Source of the DNA: Maribacter halichondriae
GTDB taxonomy: Bacteria; Bacteroidota; Bacteroidia; Flavobacteriales; Flavobacteriaceae
NCBI RefSeq assembly: GCF_027474825.1
Contig: NZ_CP107030.1
Coordinates: 1,680,529 to 1,744,528 of the forward strand
Length of the DNA stretch: 64,000 nt
Direction of reading: 5' to 3'
Shown: positions 8,374-18,351 of the stretch, piece after piece
How the letters are laid out: the number at the start of each line of letters is the position of its first letter
How positions within the stretch are numbered: position 1 is the first letter of the stretch
Notes under the pieces: model-generated
Database searches by the model: none
What the model saw: the letters and a program-made list of their open reading frames with translations, nothing else
What the model was told of the DNA's origin: nothing
Position numbers and translations under genes: made by a program

Positions 8374-9222
8374 TTAGGAAACATCATGTAGGGTCAGCAC
8401 GGGAATTTTCGAGTAATAGCCCATTTCTTTGACCAATGGTTTGGACAATAGACTTCCGAAGAAACTATGCTTTCTATTTACGAAGGCAATCATATCACTC
8501 TCTCGACTATCGATAAAAGCACTTATGCCCGATTTTACTTTAAGGTCGGTCAAGGTATGGTAGCTATGATCAGTGCCTTCAAGAATCGACTCCAACAATT
8601 CTTTGTTGCTCAATTGATTTCCCCTCAATTCAGATTCTTTGACAATGTGAAGGACCCTTATAAAGGCCTTATGGTATTTAGCAATCTCTAATAGGTAGTT
8701 GAGTTCTTTTCGTTTGAAGGCGGTCTTGTAATCGGTCGGAAAGACAATTTCTTTTGGCTTCTCGAAACGCGCATTTTCAGGTATGGCAAGTACAGGACAT
8801 TCGGTTACCTTCTCCATGACATCTACCGTATTCGTTCCAAAAATCACACTTTCGGCACCCGTGGCTCCCTTAGTGCCCATGACGACGATATCGATGTCTT
8901 TCTTCGCGATGATATCCTTAATGGCAAATAGCAAGGAGTTATAGGTCGAAATCGTATGGTACGTATGTTTGGTATTATCGTGATGTAGTGCCAATACATC
9001 CATCAGTTTGACGAATGTATCCTCAGAAGCTTTTTTTGCCGCTTCGTACGCCCTTTCACCAGGTTCGGGAACCATCATATTGTCAATGGAATATCCGTTT
9101 ACGGTAAACGCGTTCAAAAAATAGAAATCGCAGGTTTGATCTTTATAAAGATCTAATGCATAACGAATCGCATTCAATGCATTTTTCGAGAAATCAGTTG
9201 GTAATAAAACTCTCTTGTCCAT
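8374..9222 (-). CDS. Universal stress protein, two UspA domains
   Basis: 282 residues with two UspA domains (1-145 and 150-282). Domain 1 starts VLLPTDFSKNALNAIRYALDL and carries the ATP-binding loop GTKG-x9-GT, so it should bind ATP. Domain 2 begins KEIVFPTDYKTAF and lacks the loop. First gene of an operon that continues into the eRF1-like gene, MscS, ATP-cone nuclease and RNase. Its promoter at 9248-9290 belongs to the TGAY-box set; the box overlaps the 3' end of the upstream USP gene. Confidence 0.9.
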   Translation of the reverse strand: MDKRVLLPTDFSKNALNAIRYALDLYKDQTCDFYFLNAFTVNGYSIDNMMVPEPGERAYEAAKKASEDTFVKLMDVLALHHDNTKHTYHTISTYNSLLFAIKDIIAKKDIDIVVMGTKGATGAESVIFGTNTVDVMEKVTECPVLAIPENARFEKPKEIVFPTDYKTAFKRKELNYLLEIAKYHKAFIRVLHIVKESELRGNQLSNKELLESILEGTDHSYHTLTDLKVKSGISAFIDSRESDMIAFVNRKHSFFGSLLSKPLVKEMGYYSKIPVLTLHDVS

Positions 9223-9247
9223 AACAAATAATTTTAGGGTTATCCTA

Positions 9248-9290
9248 TAAAATTAAATGCTCGCCTCAAGAAATACTATGACAACGGTCA
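9248..9290 (-). promoter_or_regulatory. TGAY-box promoter of USP operon (9.2 kb)
   Basis: Minus strand: TGACCGTTGTCA (9279-9290), 23 bp, TAATTTTA (9248-9255). The palindrome is shared with the last codons of the upstream USP gene. Confidence 0.88.
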
Positions 9291-10124
9291 GTCGAATGAG
9301 GGAATTATTAAAAAAGGTATATCAAGATCAAAGGCGACCCTTTTAATGACAGGCTCTCGTGTTATACGTTCCAAAAAACTATGTTCGTAATTGACCATAG
9401 CCAGCATTTTTATGTCCAGCTCGTTTAAAAAGGTGTGGATGGAATTTGCCTTGTTTTTAAAGAGTGGCATCCAGTGCATAGTGTATTCAAAGGGCAAAAG
9501 GTACTTTAGAAGAATGCTTCTGTTCATTTCTTGATCCCTGTCCAATACTTCTTCTTCATTAATGTGCATCAAACAAATCTTGGATTTGTATTGTTTGGCC
9601 ATGAGTAATAATGGTTGAAGCAATCCCGCATCATACGGGCGTTGATAATCGGTCACAAATGCAATTTCTTTTGGCGGCTTAAAATCTACCTCTTTAGGAA
9701 TGGTCAAAACCGGACATTGTTCAATCGCACCGATAACATCCAAGGCATTGCTTCCCATAAAAATGGCCTCGATTTCTGAACGACCACTGTTGCCTATGAC
9801 CACCAAATCTATTTTTTCCGTATTTACAACATTCGAAACGGCCGCTATAAGTTCACCGTGTTCGGAGATTGTTTTGAAAGTATGCTTCGGATCCGCTTCA
9901 TCGAGCTTGATGCGATGAAGTACACGTTGCAATCCCTCATTTGATTCATCCTTCAATTGGGCAATCAGTGTTTTGCCTACGCTTTTGCTTCGTAATGGCG
10001 TGTATTCATTATAGGTGTTGAGCACGTGAAAAGTACATGCTTTGCCTTTGACCAATCGTGTGGCATGGAACAGGGCATTGTAAGCATTGTTCGAGAAATC
10101 GGTCGGAACCAGTATATTCTCCAT
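9288..10124 (-). CDS. Universal stress protein, two UspA domains
   Basis: 278 residues. Domain 1 begins ENILVPTDFSNNAYNAL and has an ATP loop GNSG-x9-GS. Domain 2 begins KEIAFVTDYQRPY and has no loop. It starts 4 bp after the stop of the next USP gene upstream, so the pair is one transcript. No TGAY box lies between them; expression probably comes from the promoter at 11909-11951. Confidence 0.9.
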   Translation of the reverse strand: MENILVPTDFSNNAYNALFHATRLVKGKACTFHVLNTYNEYTPLRSKSVGKTLIAQLKDESNEGLQRVLHRIKLDEADPKHTFKTISEHGELIAAVSNVVNTEKIDLVVIGNSGRSEIEAIFMGSNALDVIGAIEQCPVLTIPKEVDFKPPKEIAFVTDYQRPYDAGLLQPLLLMAKQYKSKICLMHINEEEVLDRDQEMNRSILLKYLLPFEYTMHWMPLFKNKANSIHTFLNELDIKMLAMVNYEHSFLERITREPVIKRVAFDLDIPFLIIPSFD

Positions 10125-10128
10125 TTTT

Positions 10129-10977
10129 CTATTTTTTGATTTGACAAGAGATTACCATAAATGGAATTTTCACGTGAAACCCAATTTTCTTGATGATAGG
10201 TTCGATGAACAATCGTTCGAAAAAGTTATGCTTGTTCTGGATCATGACCAAAAGATTCATGCGTTTTTTCATCTGAAAATTGTTAATGGCATCGATAACA
10301 CTTTGACTTGGCAGGTCATGAAACAGATGGGCGGCCTTTGAAAGCAAGCTATCCAATTTTTGTTTGTTCTTCAATTGATTTGCAGTTAGATCGTAACCGG
10401 AAGAAGCATGAATTACCTCAATGCTGGCGATATGCTCGTAGGCAATGTCAAGAAGATTTTCCAATTGTTCTTCTTGGTAATCGATTTCATAATCCGTTGG
10501 AAACAAAATCTCCTTGGGGGTTTCATATTCAAATCTGGAAGGCACTGCAATCACCGGGCAAATGGCTTTTTTTATCATATGCACCGTATGTGTGCCAAAC
10601 AGAATTTCTTTGGCCCCTGTGGCGCCCTGGGTGCCCATAATGACCAAATCGGCCTTTTCATTTGCTATGGTTTCCAAAACCTCATCTACCAAAATATTGA
10701 AAGCGGAATGGACCATAAAAGTGTGTTTGGGATTGTTGAAATCCTGTTCGACCTTTGCTTTTACCTCTTCTAGTTGCGTCATGGAACTTTCGTGATAAAT
10801 ATCGCCAAGACCTATTTGTCCAGGACTGTGCAGCACATATTCCGACTGATAAATGGCCGGGGTATAGGTATGTAAGAGATAAAAAGTACATTCCTGATTC
10901 TTGAAAAGTTGTACCGCATAGCGGATGGCGTTATAGGCATTGTCGGAAAAATCGGTGGGTAATATGATTCGTTTCAT
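10129..10977 (-). CDS. Universal stress protein, two UspA domains
   Basis: 282 residues. Domain 1 starts KRIILPTDFSDNAYNAIRYA and has the loop GTQG-x9-GT; domain 2 starts KEILFPTDYEIDYQEE and lacks it. Same architecture as its neighbours, so these genes arose by tandem duplication. The 69-bp gap to the upstream USP holds no recognisable promoter box. Confidence 0.9.
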   Translation of the reverse strand: MKRIILPTDFSDNAYNAIRYAVQLFKNQECTFYLLHTYTPAIYQSEYVLHSPGQIGLGDIYHESSMTQLEEVKAKVEQDFNNPKHTFMVHSAFNILVDEVLETIANEKADLVIMGTQGATGAKEILFGTHTVHMIKKAICPVIAVPSRFEYETPKEILFPTDYEIDYQEEQLENLLDIAYEHIASIEVIHASSGYDLTANQLKNKQKLDSLLSKAAHLFHDLPSQSVIDAINNFQMKKRMNLLVMIQNKHNFFERLFIEPIIKKIGFHVKIPFMVISCQIKK

Positions 10978-11046
10978 TTTATTCGTCTTTAAGTTTCATT
11001 TTATTCAAAGTTCAAGGGCGTCCTACTTTGTACCATGCAACTTTTT

Positions 11047-11892
11047 TCATCTCGTCAAGTTCTGCATGACCAAAAAGGGAATCTTCACATGTAATCCCAA
11101 TTCATCTATCGTGGATCTGTACAGCATATCCTCGATATACGAGTGCCGGGAGTTGACAATGACCAGCATATCGATTTTTTTATGCACAATGTATTTCGAT
11201 ATGGCGATGGTCTTCTCCTTTTCGGGCGAGGTCTCGAAGACCAATTTTGGTTTTTGCAAACAGCCTTTCAAGAACTCTTGATTGTCTTCTTGGCGCAACG
11301 AGAGTTTTTTTATCGGGTCGATATACAGCATGTGGATGGTCGATCGAAAAGAACCCGTCATATCGCATAATAGTTTGAGTTCCCTCCTTTTGTACGGCAC
11401 TAGATAATTGGTGGGAAAAAGAATCTCTTTCGGTGGATGGTAGACATAGCCCTCAGGAATTGCCAGCACAGGGCAATCTACATATTTCAATACCTGAAGC
11501 GTGTTGCTGCCAAAAGTGAGCTTTCGGTCATTGGTTTCGCCACGGGTGCCCATGACCACGATATCCATATTCTCGTCTCCGACCCAATCGTTGGCGGCAT
11601 CGATCAAGGTTGCGAAGACCGAAACGAACCTATATTTATGGTGCGGGTTGGGCGAGTATTCCTTAAGCTGGGTTTTGATATGTTTTAGTTTTTCTTCGGA
11701 TTGTTGAAAAACGGAATCCTTGAGTTCGTTCAGTTCCGAGCGTTCCTCCAGCGCATCTTGTCGGTATACCTCGTCGGCATAGGCGTGCAGGATAAAGAAT
11801 TCGCTTTTCTCGTACTTGAAAATCTGACAGGCATATTTTAGCGCGTTGAACGCGTTATCCGAAAAATCAGTGGGCACCAATACTTTTCTCAT
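11047..11892 (-). CDS. Universal stress protein, two UspA domains
   Basis: About 281 residues. I prefer the ATG at 11890-11892 (MRKVLVPTDFSDNAFNALKY) over the one at 11896-11898 because it matches the paralogues and leaves some leader after the -7 element at 11909-11916. Domain 1 has the ATP loop GTRG-x9-GS; domain 2 begins KEILFPTNYLVPY. It heads the run of three USPs. The promoter box overlaps the 3' end of the ClbS-like gene. Confidence 0.9.
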   Translation of the reverse strand: MRKVLVPTDFSDNAFNALKYACQIFKYEKSEFFILHAYADEVYRQDALEERSELNELKDSVFQQSEEKLKHIKTQLKEYSPNPHHKYRFVSVFATLIDAANDWVGDENMDIVVMGTRGETNDRKLTFGSNTLQVLKYVDCPVLAIPEGYVYHPPKEILFPTNYLVPYKRRELKLLCDMTGSFRSTIHMLYIDPIKKLSLRQEDNQEFLKGCLQKPKLVFETSPEKEKTIAISKYIVHKKIDMLVIVNSRHSYIEDMLYRSTIDELGLHVKIPFLVMQNLTR

Positions 11893-11908
11893 GGTCATCA
11901 GTTTGTAT

Positions 11909-11951
11909 CAAAATTAAATGGGATAATGACCAAAAACCATGATATTCGTCA
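11909..11951 (-). promoter_or_regulatory. TGAY-box promoter of the triple-USP operon
   Basis: Minus strand: TGACGAATATCA (11940-11951), 23 bp, TAATTTTG (11909-11916), a perfect TAnnTTTG element. Confidence 0.88.
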
Positions 11952-12496
11952 GGTCGCGAATCCAGGATTACGCTGATTGATCGCTAGTTCAATAGTTATT
12001 TCTTTTTTACATTTATTGATCAATTTATAGGCCCAATCATAGTGGCTAGAGGTCGCGGAAATCAGATAGGTCGCAAGGGAGGTAGAGCCTGTCCATTTAT
12101 ATTTTTTCTTCTCGAAGAGCTCTCCTTCAGTATGGTTTCGAATTACTTTTTGAACGGATGCAAAAGATTCACCTAGTATTTTTCGCGCATCCTCCAAGGG
12201 AACGTCTTTATATTTTTTTGGATTTCGCGATTGAAATCGGGCAAGGTTTTCCAAGTATAGCCTTTGGCGGGCATATCAGGTTTGTTTCCACCCATTCCTA
12301 TAGTGTACCATTCGAGCATTAACAGATGCCAATGATGTAAATGGGCGAATACATCTTTGATATTTCGGTTCAAATATCCTTCCGGAAATTCTTTGTTCAA
12401 TTCTTTCGTTGCAAAAGAATCGACCAAATCGTTGAGTTTATCAAAACTCTTTTGGCTCAGTTCTAAAAGCTTGTCTTTGGTCTTTGGTCTGGGCAT
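11949..12496 (-). pseudogene. ClbS/DfsB-family protein (frameshifted)
   Basis: Four-helix DinB-like protein of the ClbS/DfsB family, about 182 residues when the frame is restored. The first part (MPRPKTKDKLLELSQ, FPEGYLNRNIKDVFAHLHHW, GYTWKTLPDFN) runs into a T7 tract on the plus strand at 12213-12219. The remainder (KYKDVPLEDARKILGESF, YKWTGSTSLATYLISATSSHYDW) is in another frame. One extra base in this homopolymer makes a normal-length protein; 548 bp is one short of a multiple of three. It lies 65 bp downstream of a USP gene. Family members include colibactin self-protection proteins; the role here is unknown. Confidence 0.8.
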
Positions 12497-12561
12497 TGCG
12501 TGAAAAGTATATACGCTTCAAGGTTTAAAGGTTCTGGTTCTCTTGCTTTTGAAATTTGGAC

Positions 12562-13401
12562 TTATTCATGCAAAACCAAAAACGGTACTTCGGCATGGTA
12601 ACTTATTTCCTCTACGGCGGGCCTAAATAATATTCTTTGGAAGAAATTGAGGTTCTTGGCAACCATGGCGATCATATCGATATCCCTACTTTCGGTAAAA
12701 CATTGTACTGCAGTTTCCAGTTTAGTGCCCGTCAGGGAATGGAAACTGTGTTCGACATCCACCAAATAATCATCTAGAAAATCTTTATTCTTTTCTTGTT
12801 CCTCGGTCAACCGCTCCCCTTTTTTTGAAATATGCAGAATACGTATTATCGAATCGTGCATAACGGCCATACGTATCAAGGTATCCAATACCTTTTGCGT
12901 CATAGCCGATATGATAGTCCGTGGCAAAGGCAATCTCGCGTGGCTTCTCGTACACCGTATCTTCTGGAACGGCCAACAAGGGTTGTTTTATTTTTGTAAT
13001 CACATCGCCGGTGTTGCTTCCAACAGTCGCTTTTTTGAGTCCGGTGGCTCCTTTGGTTCCCATGACGATCAGGTCGATCTTTTTGTTTTCTGATTCCCTT
13101 TTGATAGCATCTACAAAATAATCATGCAGGGCGAGGGTAACAAAGGTGTGCTTTGGATTCAGTGGCAGTTTTTCAACCTCCGCCATCGATCTTGCAACTC
13201 TTTTTTACTCTGTTTGAGTACATAGTCCCCAAAATTCCGTGAGGCCGAGCGTACGGCCGTTCCCGCACCCGAATAAGGCGGAATCGGGTCAATATGCAAC
13301 AAATGAAAGGTACATTTGGTTTTCTTGAACAGTTCAAGGGTGTACTTCAAAGCATTGAAGGCATTTTCCGAAAAATCGGTCGGGACGAGAATATTTTGCA
13401 T
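12562..13401 (-). pseudogene. Universal stress protein, two domains (two frameshifts)
   Basis: A fifth tandem USP. The start MQNILVPTDFSENAFNAL is normal, the frame breaks near 13183 (QD | MAEVEKLPLNPKHTF), and the ATP loop GTKG-x9-GS and second-domain start REIAFATDYHIGYDA follow in another frame. A second shift near 12883 returns to the first frame (VLDTLIRMAVMHDSIIRILHI). The net change is zero (840 bp). With the USP paralogues as guide, one base is lost at the first site and one gained at the second. It has a good TGAY promoter, so either sequence error or very recent decay is likely. Confidence 0.8.
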
Positions 13402-13429
13402 TTTAATCTGGTTTTAGCTTTACTGAAGT

Positions 13430-13472
13430 TAAAAGTAGAAAGCAAAACGGGGATGGCAAATGATATTGGTCA
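13430..13472 (-). promoter_or_regulatory. TGAY-box promoter of the 13.4 kb USP
   Basis: Minus strand: TGACCAATATCA (13461-13472), 23 bp, TACTTTTA (13430-13437). Confidence 0.87.
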
Positions 13473-13592
13473 GGTTTGGGGTCTTGTCTGATTATACGGG
13501 TCGAGAATAAAATGGCATTTGAAAGCCTACCCTCAGTGATAAAGGAAATCTGGGATAATTTTGGCCGGAATAAAAAAGTGGTTTCTTAAACG

Positions 13593-13773
13593 ACTCCCCC
13601 CTTTTTCAAGGAGGGGTGGATTCCCGCCATTTCCGGCGGGAAGACGGGGTGGTTGCATGAGGTTTGGCAATTTTTTCTATTCTAAGCTCGAAGCCTTCCC
13701 TGCGTGTCGGCCTTTACCACCCCTTTCTCCGCCAAAGGCGGATTCATTCCCCTCCTTGAAAAAGGAGGGGAGC
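13593..13773. repeat. About 180-bp palindromic intergenic repeat, copy 1
   Basis: The ends form long inverted repeats (CTCCCC..TTTTTCAAGGAGGGG at the left, its complement at 13749-13771). Inside are shorter inverted repeats rich in CCGCC/GGCGG. A related element with the same kind of ends and size is at 40896-41081. It lies in the gap between the USP promoter and the response regulator gene, which otherwise holds nothing visible. Likely a non-autonomous or REP-like element. Confidence 0.6.
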
Positions 13774-13788
13774 CAAAAAAAGACAAAA

Positions 13789-14839
13789 TCAATATACCCT
13801 ACTCAAACGCTCAATATCCAAAATCTGGATGTTTCGATCCTCTATTTTGATCAGGCCTTCTTTTTAAAATTTGATAAGGTGCGGATTAGGGTCTCCGTGG
13901 CCATTCCCGCCACGCTGGCAAGGTCGCTGCGCAAAATATGAAGTCTCCCCTGGTGGTCCTTTGGTAATTTTTCAGCGAACTTCAATATGGTTCGAGCCGT
14001 CTTTTTACGGACAGAACCATAGGCCATTTCTAGCAATTGCTCTTTGGTATCGGAAAGGTTTTCGGTCAACATTTGCATGAGCTCCATCGTCAATTGATGG
14101 TTTTCTCGAAGTATATTCTTGAGTTCGTCCCTTGCTATGGAAACAGCTGTCACATCTTCCATGGCCGTGGCGGATTCTTGATATAGCAGGTTTTTGGTAA
14201 AACAAGTGAAACCGAAAAAATCATCCGGCCTATGAATGCCTGTTATCAGTTCTTTGCCCAATTCATCGAGTTTGTGGGTCTTGACGACTCCTTTTGAAAT
14301 AAGAAAGATCAAGCTTGAATTACCACTCTCGTTATATACGGTCTCCCCCGTTTTAAATTGGTATTCCTTTCCGTTATCGTCGATAAAATTCTTTAGTTCA
14401 TGAATGGTTCGTATACCATAACCCGAAGGTGCATCCTCTTGATTTTGTTTTACCACTGCCTCATTCAAAATCGAGATGCGTGCCAAGCGGCTTTCTATGG
14501 CGCCGATAAGTTCAGATTCTTCAAAGGGTTTTGTGAGGTAATCGTCGGCACCTAGCTCCATGCCTTTTCGTATATCTTTTTGCTCCGTTTTTGCGGATAA
14601 AAAGATAAAGGAATCTGTCGCGTCGCTTTGTCTTGCGACATGTTTTCCAACACACCATACCCGTCTAGTTCGGGCATCATAATATCGCAAATAATCAAGT
14701 CAGGGAGGTGTTCCTTAGCTATTTTGATACCCAATTTTCCGTTCGGTGCGGTCAAAGGCTCGTACCCCGCCAAATGTAGAAGCTCGGCCGTGTTCTCTCT
14801 TAGCACGGTGTCGTCTTCGATGATGAGTAGTTTTCTCAT
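13789..14839 (-). pseudogene. Response regulator fused to Crp-type DNA-binding module (frameshifted)
   Basis: Order: CheY-like receiver (1-120; IIEDD, phospho-Asp in LIICDIMMPELDG, KPFEES), then a cyclic-nucleotide-binding-type beta roll (YQFKTGETVYNESG..LIFLISKG), then a winged helix (LRSDLASVAGMATETLIRTL). The recognition helix has E-T-x-x-R, as in Fnr/Crp. Two one-base losses break the frame: near 14607-14611 (after RQIP; the other frame reads FIFLSAKTEQKDIRKG) and at 13856-13857, just before the wing (GLIKIEDRNIQILDIERL). Restored length is about 351 residues. It lies 145 bp downstream of a histidine kinase on the same strand. Candidate regulator of the TGAY-box promoters. Confidence 0.82.
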
Positions 14840-14983
14840 AGAGGTGTTCTTTATTTTTTGGGGATGTTATAAAATAAAAATTCTATTTGATATCTTTTTC
14901 ATTTTACCATTTATAATCTTTTTTAAACAACCCATAGTTTTTTTCGACTGCAAACTGTGCCTTAAGATTACCTACTTAAAAAA

Positions 14984-16206
14984 TCACTTTTCAAGAGGAA
15001 ACTCGACCGTAAAAGTGCTTCCCTTGTTTTCTTCGCTAATAAAAGAGAGGCTTCCCCCAAGTTTTCCAAATGGCCTTTTACGATATTGAGACCAATGCCG
15101 GTACCTTGGGTCAACAATACATTTTCCGCCCTGTAATACCGTTCAAAAATATGCTTTTGGTCTTTTTTTGGAATGCCTATTCCTTGATCGACTACTTGAA
15201 AAACGACCTTGTCTTTTAGCAATTTTACCACTAGGTCAATCTCGGTATCCTCGGAAGAATACTTTATCGCATTGTACAAAAGATTGGTCAGGGCAATGGT
15301 CACGATTTTTTCATCTTGGCATAAGGTAACATCATCGATATTCGAAGGATAGTTTATTTTTTGTCCGATCTTTAGCATCATATTGGCATTATAAACCACC
15401 TCGTTCACGACCTTGCTCAACGAAAAATCAGCCAGCGTGTAGAGTTCTTTTCCTTTCTCCAGTTTTTCAATAGAAAGAAAGTCGTTCAATATGGCGTTCA
15501 GGTGCCGGACTTCCCCAATGATGGTCTTCAAATGCTTGTCACGTTTTTCTTGCTGTTCGGCTTCGGCGTATTTACCCACCAAGGTCGCGGAAGTCAAAAT
15601 TCCACTTAACGGGGTCTTGAATTCGTGCGATACCAACGAAAGGAATTTGGTCTTCAATTCGTTCAACTCCCGTTCTTTTTGAAGGGCTGATTTTATTCGT
15701 TCCTCCGCCTTTTTTCTTCGCTTGATTTCGCGTTTCAGTTCCGCAACCGTATCCCGCAATTCGCCTGTCCGTTCCTTTATTTTTCTGTCCAGATCGGCAT
15801 TCAACTCATAGATTTCCTTTTCTTTCTGCTTTGATTCGGTCAAATCAAGAATCAGAGCCAATACATACGTATTGCCATATAACGAAAACGGATTGAGACC
15901 TACCTCAATAGGTATTTCCTCGCCGTTTTTGCTCAAACCCAAAAGATTCCTGCCCCTCGCCTTTCTATGTTGCTTTTCTTGTTTATAATAATCTTGAACA
16001 TGTTTTTTATGTGATTTACGCAAAGATTTAGGTATAAGGCTGTTCAAAGACATGCCCACTAATTCATCTTCATCGTAACCAAGCATAGCGTTGGCCCTGT
16101 TGTTCGCGGCAACGATCATCTGCTCTTGATTCACTACCACGATACCCTCCGAAACCGCTTCTGAAAGCAATTTGAAAATGTTACTATTTTTTTCGAAAAC
16201 ACGCAT
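14984..16206 (-). pseudogene. PAS-domain sensor histidine kinase (frameshifted near C-terminus)
   Basis: Order: PAS domain (about 10-130; GIVVVNQEQMIVAANNRANAMLG), a coiled-coil linker (130-200), HisKA with phospho-His in SLVSHEFKTPLSG, and HATPase (GIGIPKKDQKHIFERYYR, GTGIGLNIV). After VKGHLENLG one G is missing in a run at 15054-15058. The correct frame continues GSLSFISEENKGSTFTVEFP to a stop at 14984, giving about 407 residues. No membrane segment is seen, so it is a cytoplasmic sensor. Together with the response regulator it forms a two-component system. A weak TGAY promoter in the minus direction lies at 16334-16376. Confidence 0.85.
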
Positions 16207-16333
16207 GTCTTAAAGGTAGTTTTTTAACTTTTGCCAAGTCCATCAATTTTACTAAATCATTTGGTTTTAACACATCTTTCGCGATACTGAGAATCAAAAA
16301 AATAGTACTATTGTGAAACCCCTACCGAATAGA

Positions 16334-16376
16334 ACAAGATAATACTATCTATACGCAAGAAGTATGACAACCGTCA
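16334..16376 (-). promoter_or_regulatory. Possible divergent TGAY promoter toward the histidine kinase
   Basis: The box at 16365-16376 is a palindrome and, read on the minus strand, is followed after 23 bp by TATCTTGT. This is two mismatches from TAnnTTTR, so the call is weak. If real, the system would regulate its own sensor. Confidence 0.35.
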
Positions 16377-16407
16377 TTTTTCGCTTTTGCGGCAACGGTT
16401 ACTTTTA
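16365..16407 (+). promoter_or_regulatory. TGAY-box promoter of dnaJ-cbpM
   Basis: TGACAACCGTCA (16365-16376), 23 bp, TACTTTTA (16400-16407). Confidence 0.87.
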
Positions 16408-16465
16408 CATTTGGACTAAAACAGGCTTGATTGAACCCATATAATCAGCAGCAGTTATAAAAAGG

Positions 16466-17383
16466 ATGGAATACATAGATTACTACAAGTTATTAGGAGT
16501 CTCAAAAAACGCCACTGAAAAGGAAATTAAATCTGCCTACCGGAAACTCGCCCGAAAATACCACCCCGATGTCAACCCGAATGATAAAACGGCCGAGCAG
16601 AAGTTCAAGGAAATCAACGAGGCCAACGAGGTTTTGAGTGACCCGGAAAAACGAAAGAAATACGATCAGTACGGCGATCAATATGGGAAGGATTGGCAAC
16701 ATGCCGAGGAATTCGAAAAGGCACGAAAAGCCCAAGGATCACGAAGAAGATCACAGCAATATGCGGGAGGTTTCGAAGGACAAGATTTCGGGGGAGGCGA
16801 TTTTTCGGATTTCTTCGATGCCATGTTCGGTGGGGGCGGATTTTCAAGTGGCGGTGGCCGACAAGTAAAATTCCGGGGGCAGGATTTTAACGCCGAACTG
16901 CGCCTACAACTTCGCGATGCCTACAAGACCCAAAAACAGACCTTGACCGTAAACGGGAAGAATATCCGCATTACCATTCCCGCGGGTATCGAAAACGGAC
17001 AGACAATAAAAATTGCCGGTCATGGTGGCCCTGGAAGAAACGGAGGGCCCAAGGGCGATCTTTATATTACGTTTTCCATAGAAAACAAGACCGACTTTAA
17101 ACGTGATAAAAACAACCTCTACAAAAATGTAGATCTTGATCTTTATACCGCTGTGCTCGGTGGTGAGCTTACCGTTACTACTTTTGACGGAAAGGCCAAA
17201 CTCAAAGTAAAGCCAGAGACCCAAAATGGCACTACGGTAAAACTGAAGGGCAAAGGTTTTCCAATATATAAAAAGGAAGGACAGTACGGAGACCTGTTCA
17301 TTACCTATACCGTTAAGACCCCGACCAAATTATCAGCGCAAGAAAAGGAACTTTTTAAACAATTGGTTTCGCTCAAAAAATAA
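16466..17383 (+). CDS. DnaJ-class co-chaperone (CbpA-like)
   Basis: 305 residues. N-terminal J domain (1-70) with the HPD motif in KYHPDVNP, a Gly/Phe-rich linker (about 95-140), then two C-terminal substrate-binding domains without the zinc-finger cysteines, as in CbpA. It should stimulate DnaK ATPase and deliver misfolded clients. The cbpM-like gene follows after 6 bp, the classical cbpA-cbpM pair. Driven by a TGAY promoter, in line with growth-arrest expression. Confidence 0.9.
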   Translation: MEYIDYYKLLGVSKNATEKEIKSAYRKLARKYHPDVNPNDKTAEQKFKEINEANEVLSDPEKRKKYDQYGDQYGKDWQHAEEFEKARKAQGSRRRSQQYAGGFEGQDFGGGDFSDFFDAMFGGGGFSSGGGRQVKFRGQDFNAELRLQLRDAYKTQKQTLTVNGKNIRITIPAGIENGQTIKIAGHGGPGRNGGPKGDLYITFSIENKTDFKRDKNNLYKNVDLDLYTAVLGGELTVTTFDGKAKLKVKPETQNGTTVKLKGKGFPIYKKEGQYGDLFITYTVKTPTKLSAQEKELFKQLVSLKK

Positions 17384-17389
17384 AATGAC

Positions 17390-17680
17390 ATGAACCTCGA
17401 AGACTTGATTACCATAACCGATTTTTGTAAAAGTTACCAAATTTCTAAGGCCATGATCGTGGAGTTCAAGGAATTTGGCCTCGTCAATATCATAGAGAAT
17501 AAGAACACGCTTTACATGCCCTTGACCGAACTGCCAAAGGCAGAAAAGATACTGCGTCTGCATTCAGAACTTGATATCAATCTCGAAGGTATCGAAGTTA
17601 TTACCCAACTGCTGAACCGAATGGAAGAAATGCAAAAAGAAATGACCCGATTACAGAATCGGCTGCGATTGTACGAATAA
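17390..17680 (+). CDS. Chaperone modulator CbpM family, MerR-like
   Basis: 96 residues. N-terminal MerR-like helices (LITITDFCKSYQISKAMIVEF) and a C-terminal coiled coil (LLNRMEEMQKEMTRLQNRL). CbpM proteins bind the J domain of CbpA and block its action on DnaK. The position directly behind the dnaJ-type gene supports the call. Confidence 0.82.
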   Translation: MNLEDLITITDFCKSYQISKAMIVEFKEFGLVNIIENKNTLYMPLTELPKAEKILRLHSELDINLEGIEVITQLLNRMEEMQKEMTRLQNRLRLYE

Positions 17681-17702
17681 TTTTGAATCGGGATAAACGG
17701 AA

Positions 17703-18143
17703 TTACTGTACTATTTTCTTCCGTTCCTTATTTAAAAGGAACACCAAAAGACCCAGAAAAACAATGTTCTTCATGATATACTGGCCTAAAAGCGTAAGTC
17801 CGAAAGGAGCTTTGGTAAACGTAAGTTCCGGGAAAAAGAAAAAAGGTGTGAAGGTCAGTACCATATGTACTAATGCCAAGAGATAGGCAAACCGGTTTAG
17901 GAATCCTCCGATAAGTAATATACCCAAGGCCGTTTCCCAAATGGCCAACAGAAGCAACGACAATTGCGGTTGTATAACTCCGAAGGTCAGTTCATGAATG
18001 GTATCCATGGCGATGGTCTCGGCGGGACTCACACCGGGGAAAAATTTTAGCATTCCGAACCAGAGATAAATAACGCCGATACACACCGACAGCATGTTAT
18101 TTTTCTCGATGCGTTGGGTCAAAAAGAGGCTTATCGTCTTCAT
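17703..18143 (-). CDS. DoxX-family membrane protein
   Basis: 146 residues from the ATG at 18141-18143. The upstream ATG at 18177-18179 is excluded because the -7 element (18167-18174) lies inside that extension. Four hydrophobic segments, the first in NNMLSVCIGVIYLWFGMLKF, fit the DoxX fold. DoxX proteins are linked to quinone, thiosulfate or redox stress functions at the inner membrane. Convergent with cbpM. Confidence 0.75.
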   Translation of the reverse strand: MKTISLFLTQRIEKNNMLSVCIGVIYLWFGMLKFFPGVSPAETIAMDTIHELTFGVIQPQLSLLLLAIWETALGILLIGGFLNRFAYLLALVHMVLTFTPFFFFPELTFTKAPFGLTLLGQYIMKNIVFLGLLVFLLNKERKKIVQ

Positions 18144-18166
18144 ATGTGGTTTGTGGTTGATTTGGG

Positions 18167-18209
18167 CTAAACTAGGCAACCCAATGTGCTAAAAAGATGA
18201 TAAATGTCA
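18167..18209 (-). promoter_or_regulatory. TGAY-box promoter of the DoxX gene
   Basis: Minus strand: TGACATTTATCA (18198-18209), 23 bp, TAGTTTAG (18167-18174; one mismatch in the -7 element). Confidence 0.75.
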
Positions 18210-18276
18210 TGTTTAAGGCCAATCATTATATGCCAACTTTTGGAAGTGAACTCATTGTGAAATCAATTATCATCCA

Positions 18277-18319
18277 TGATAAATATCATTTTTGAACACC
18301 GCCGTACAACCTAAATTTA
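18277..18319 (+). promoter_or_regulatory. TGAY-box promoter of helical paralogue 3
   Basis: TGATAAATATCA (18277-18288, a perfect Fnr-like core), 23 bp, TAAATTTA (18312-18319). Confidence 0.85.
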
Positions 18320-18351
18320 CTCTTATATTTTTCAAATTAAATTCAAATACA

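Noticed and set aside
13561..13941. Plus-strand ORF of 126 codons over the repeat and the end of the response regulator
   Set aside because: Mostly repeat sequence rich in Pro and Arg and antisense to a real gene; no family features.
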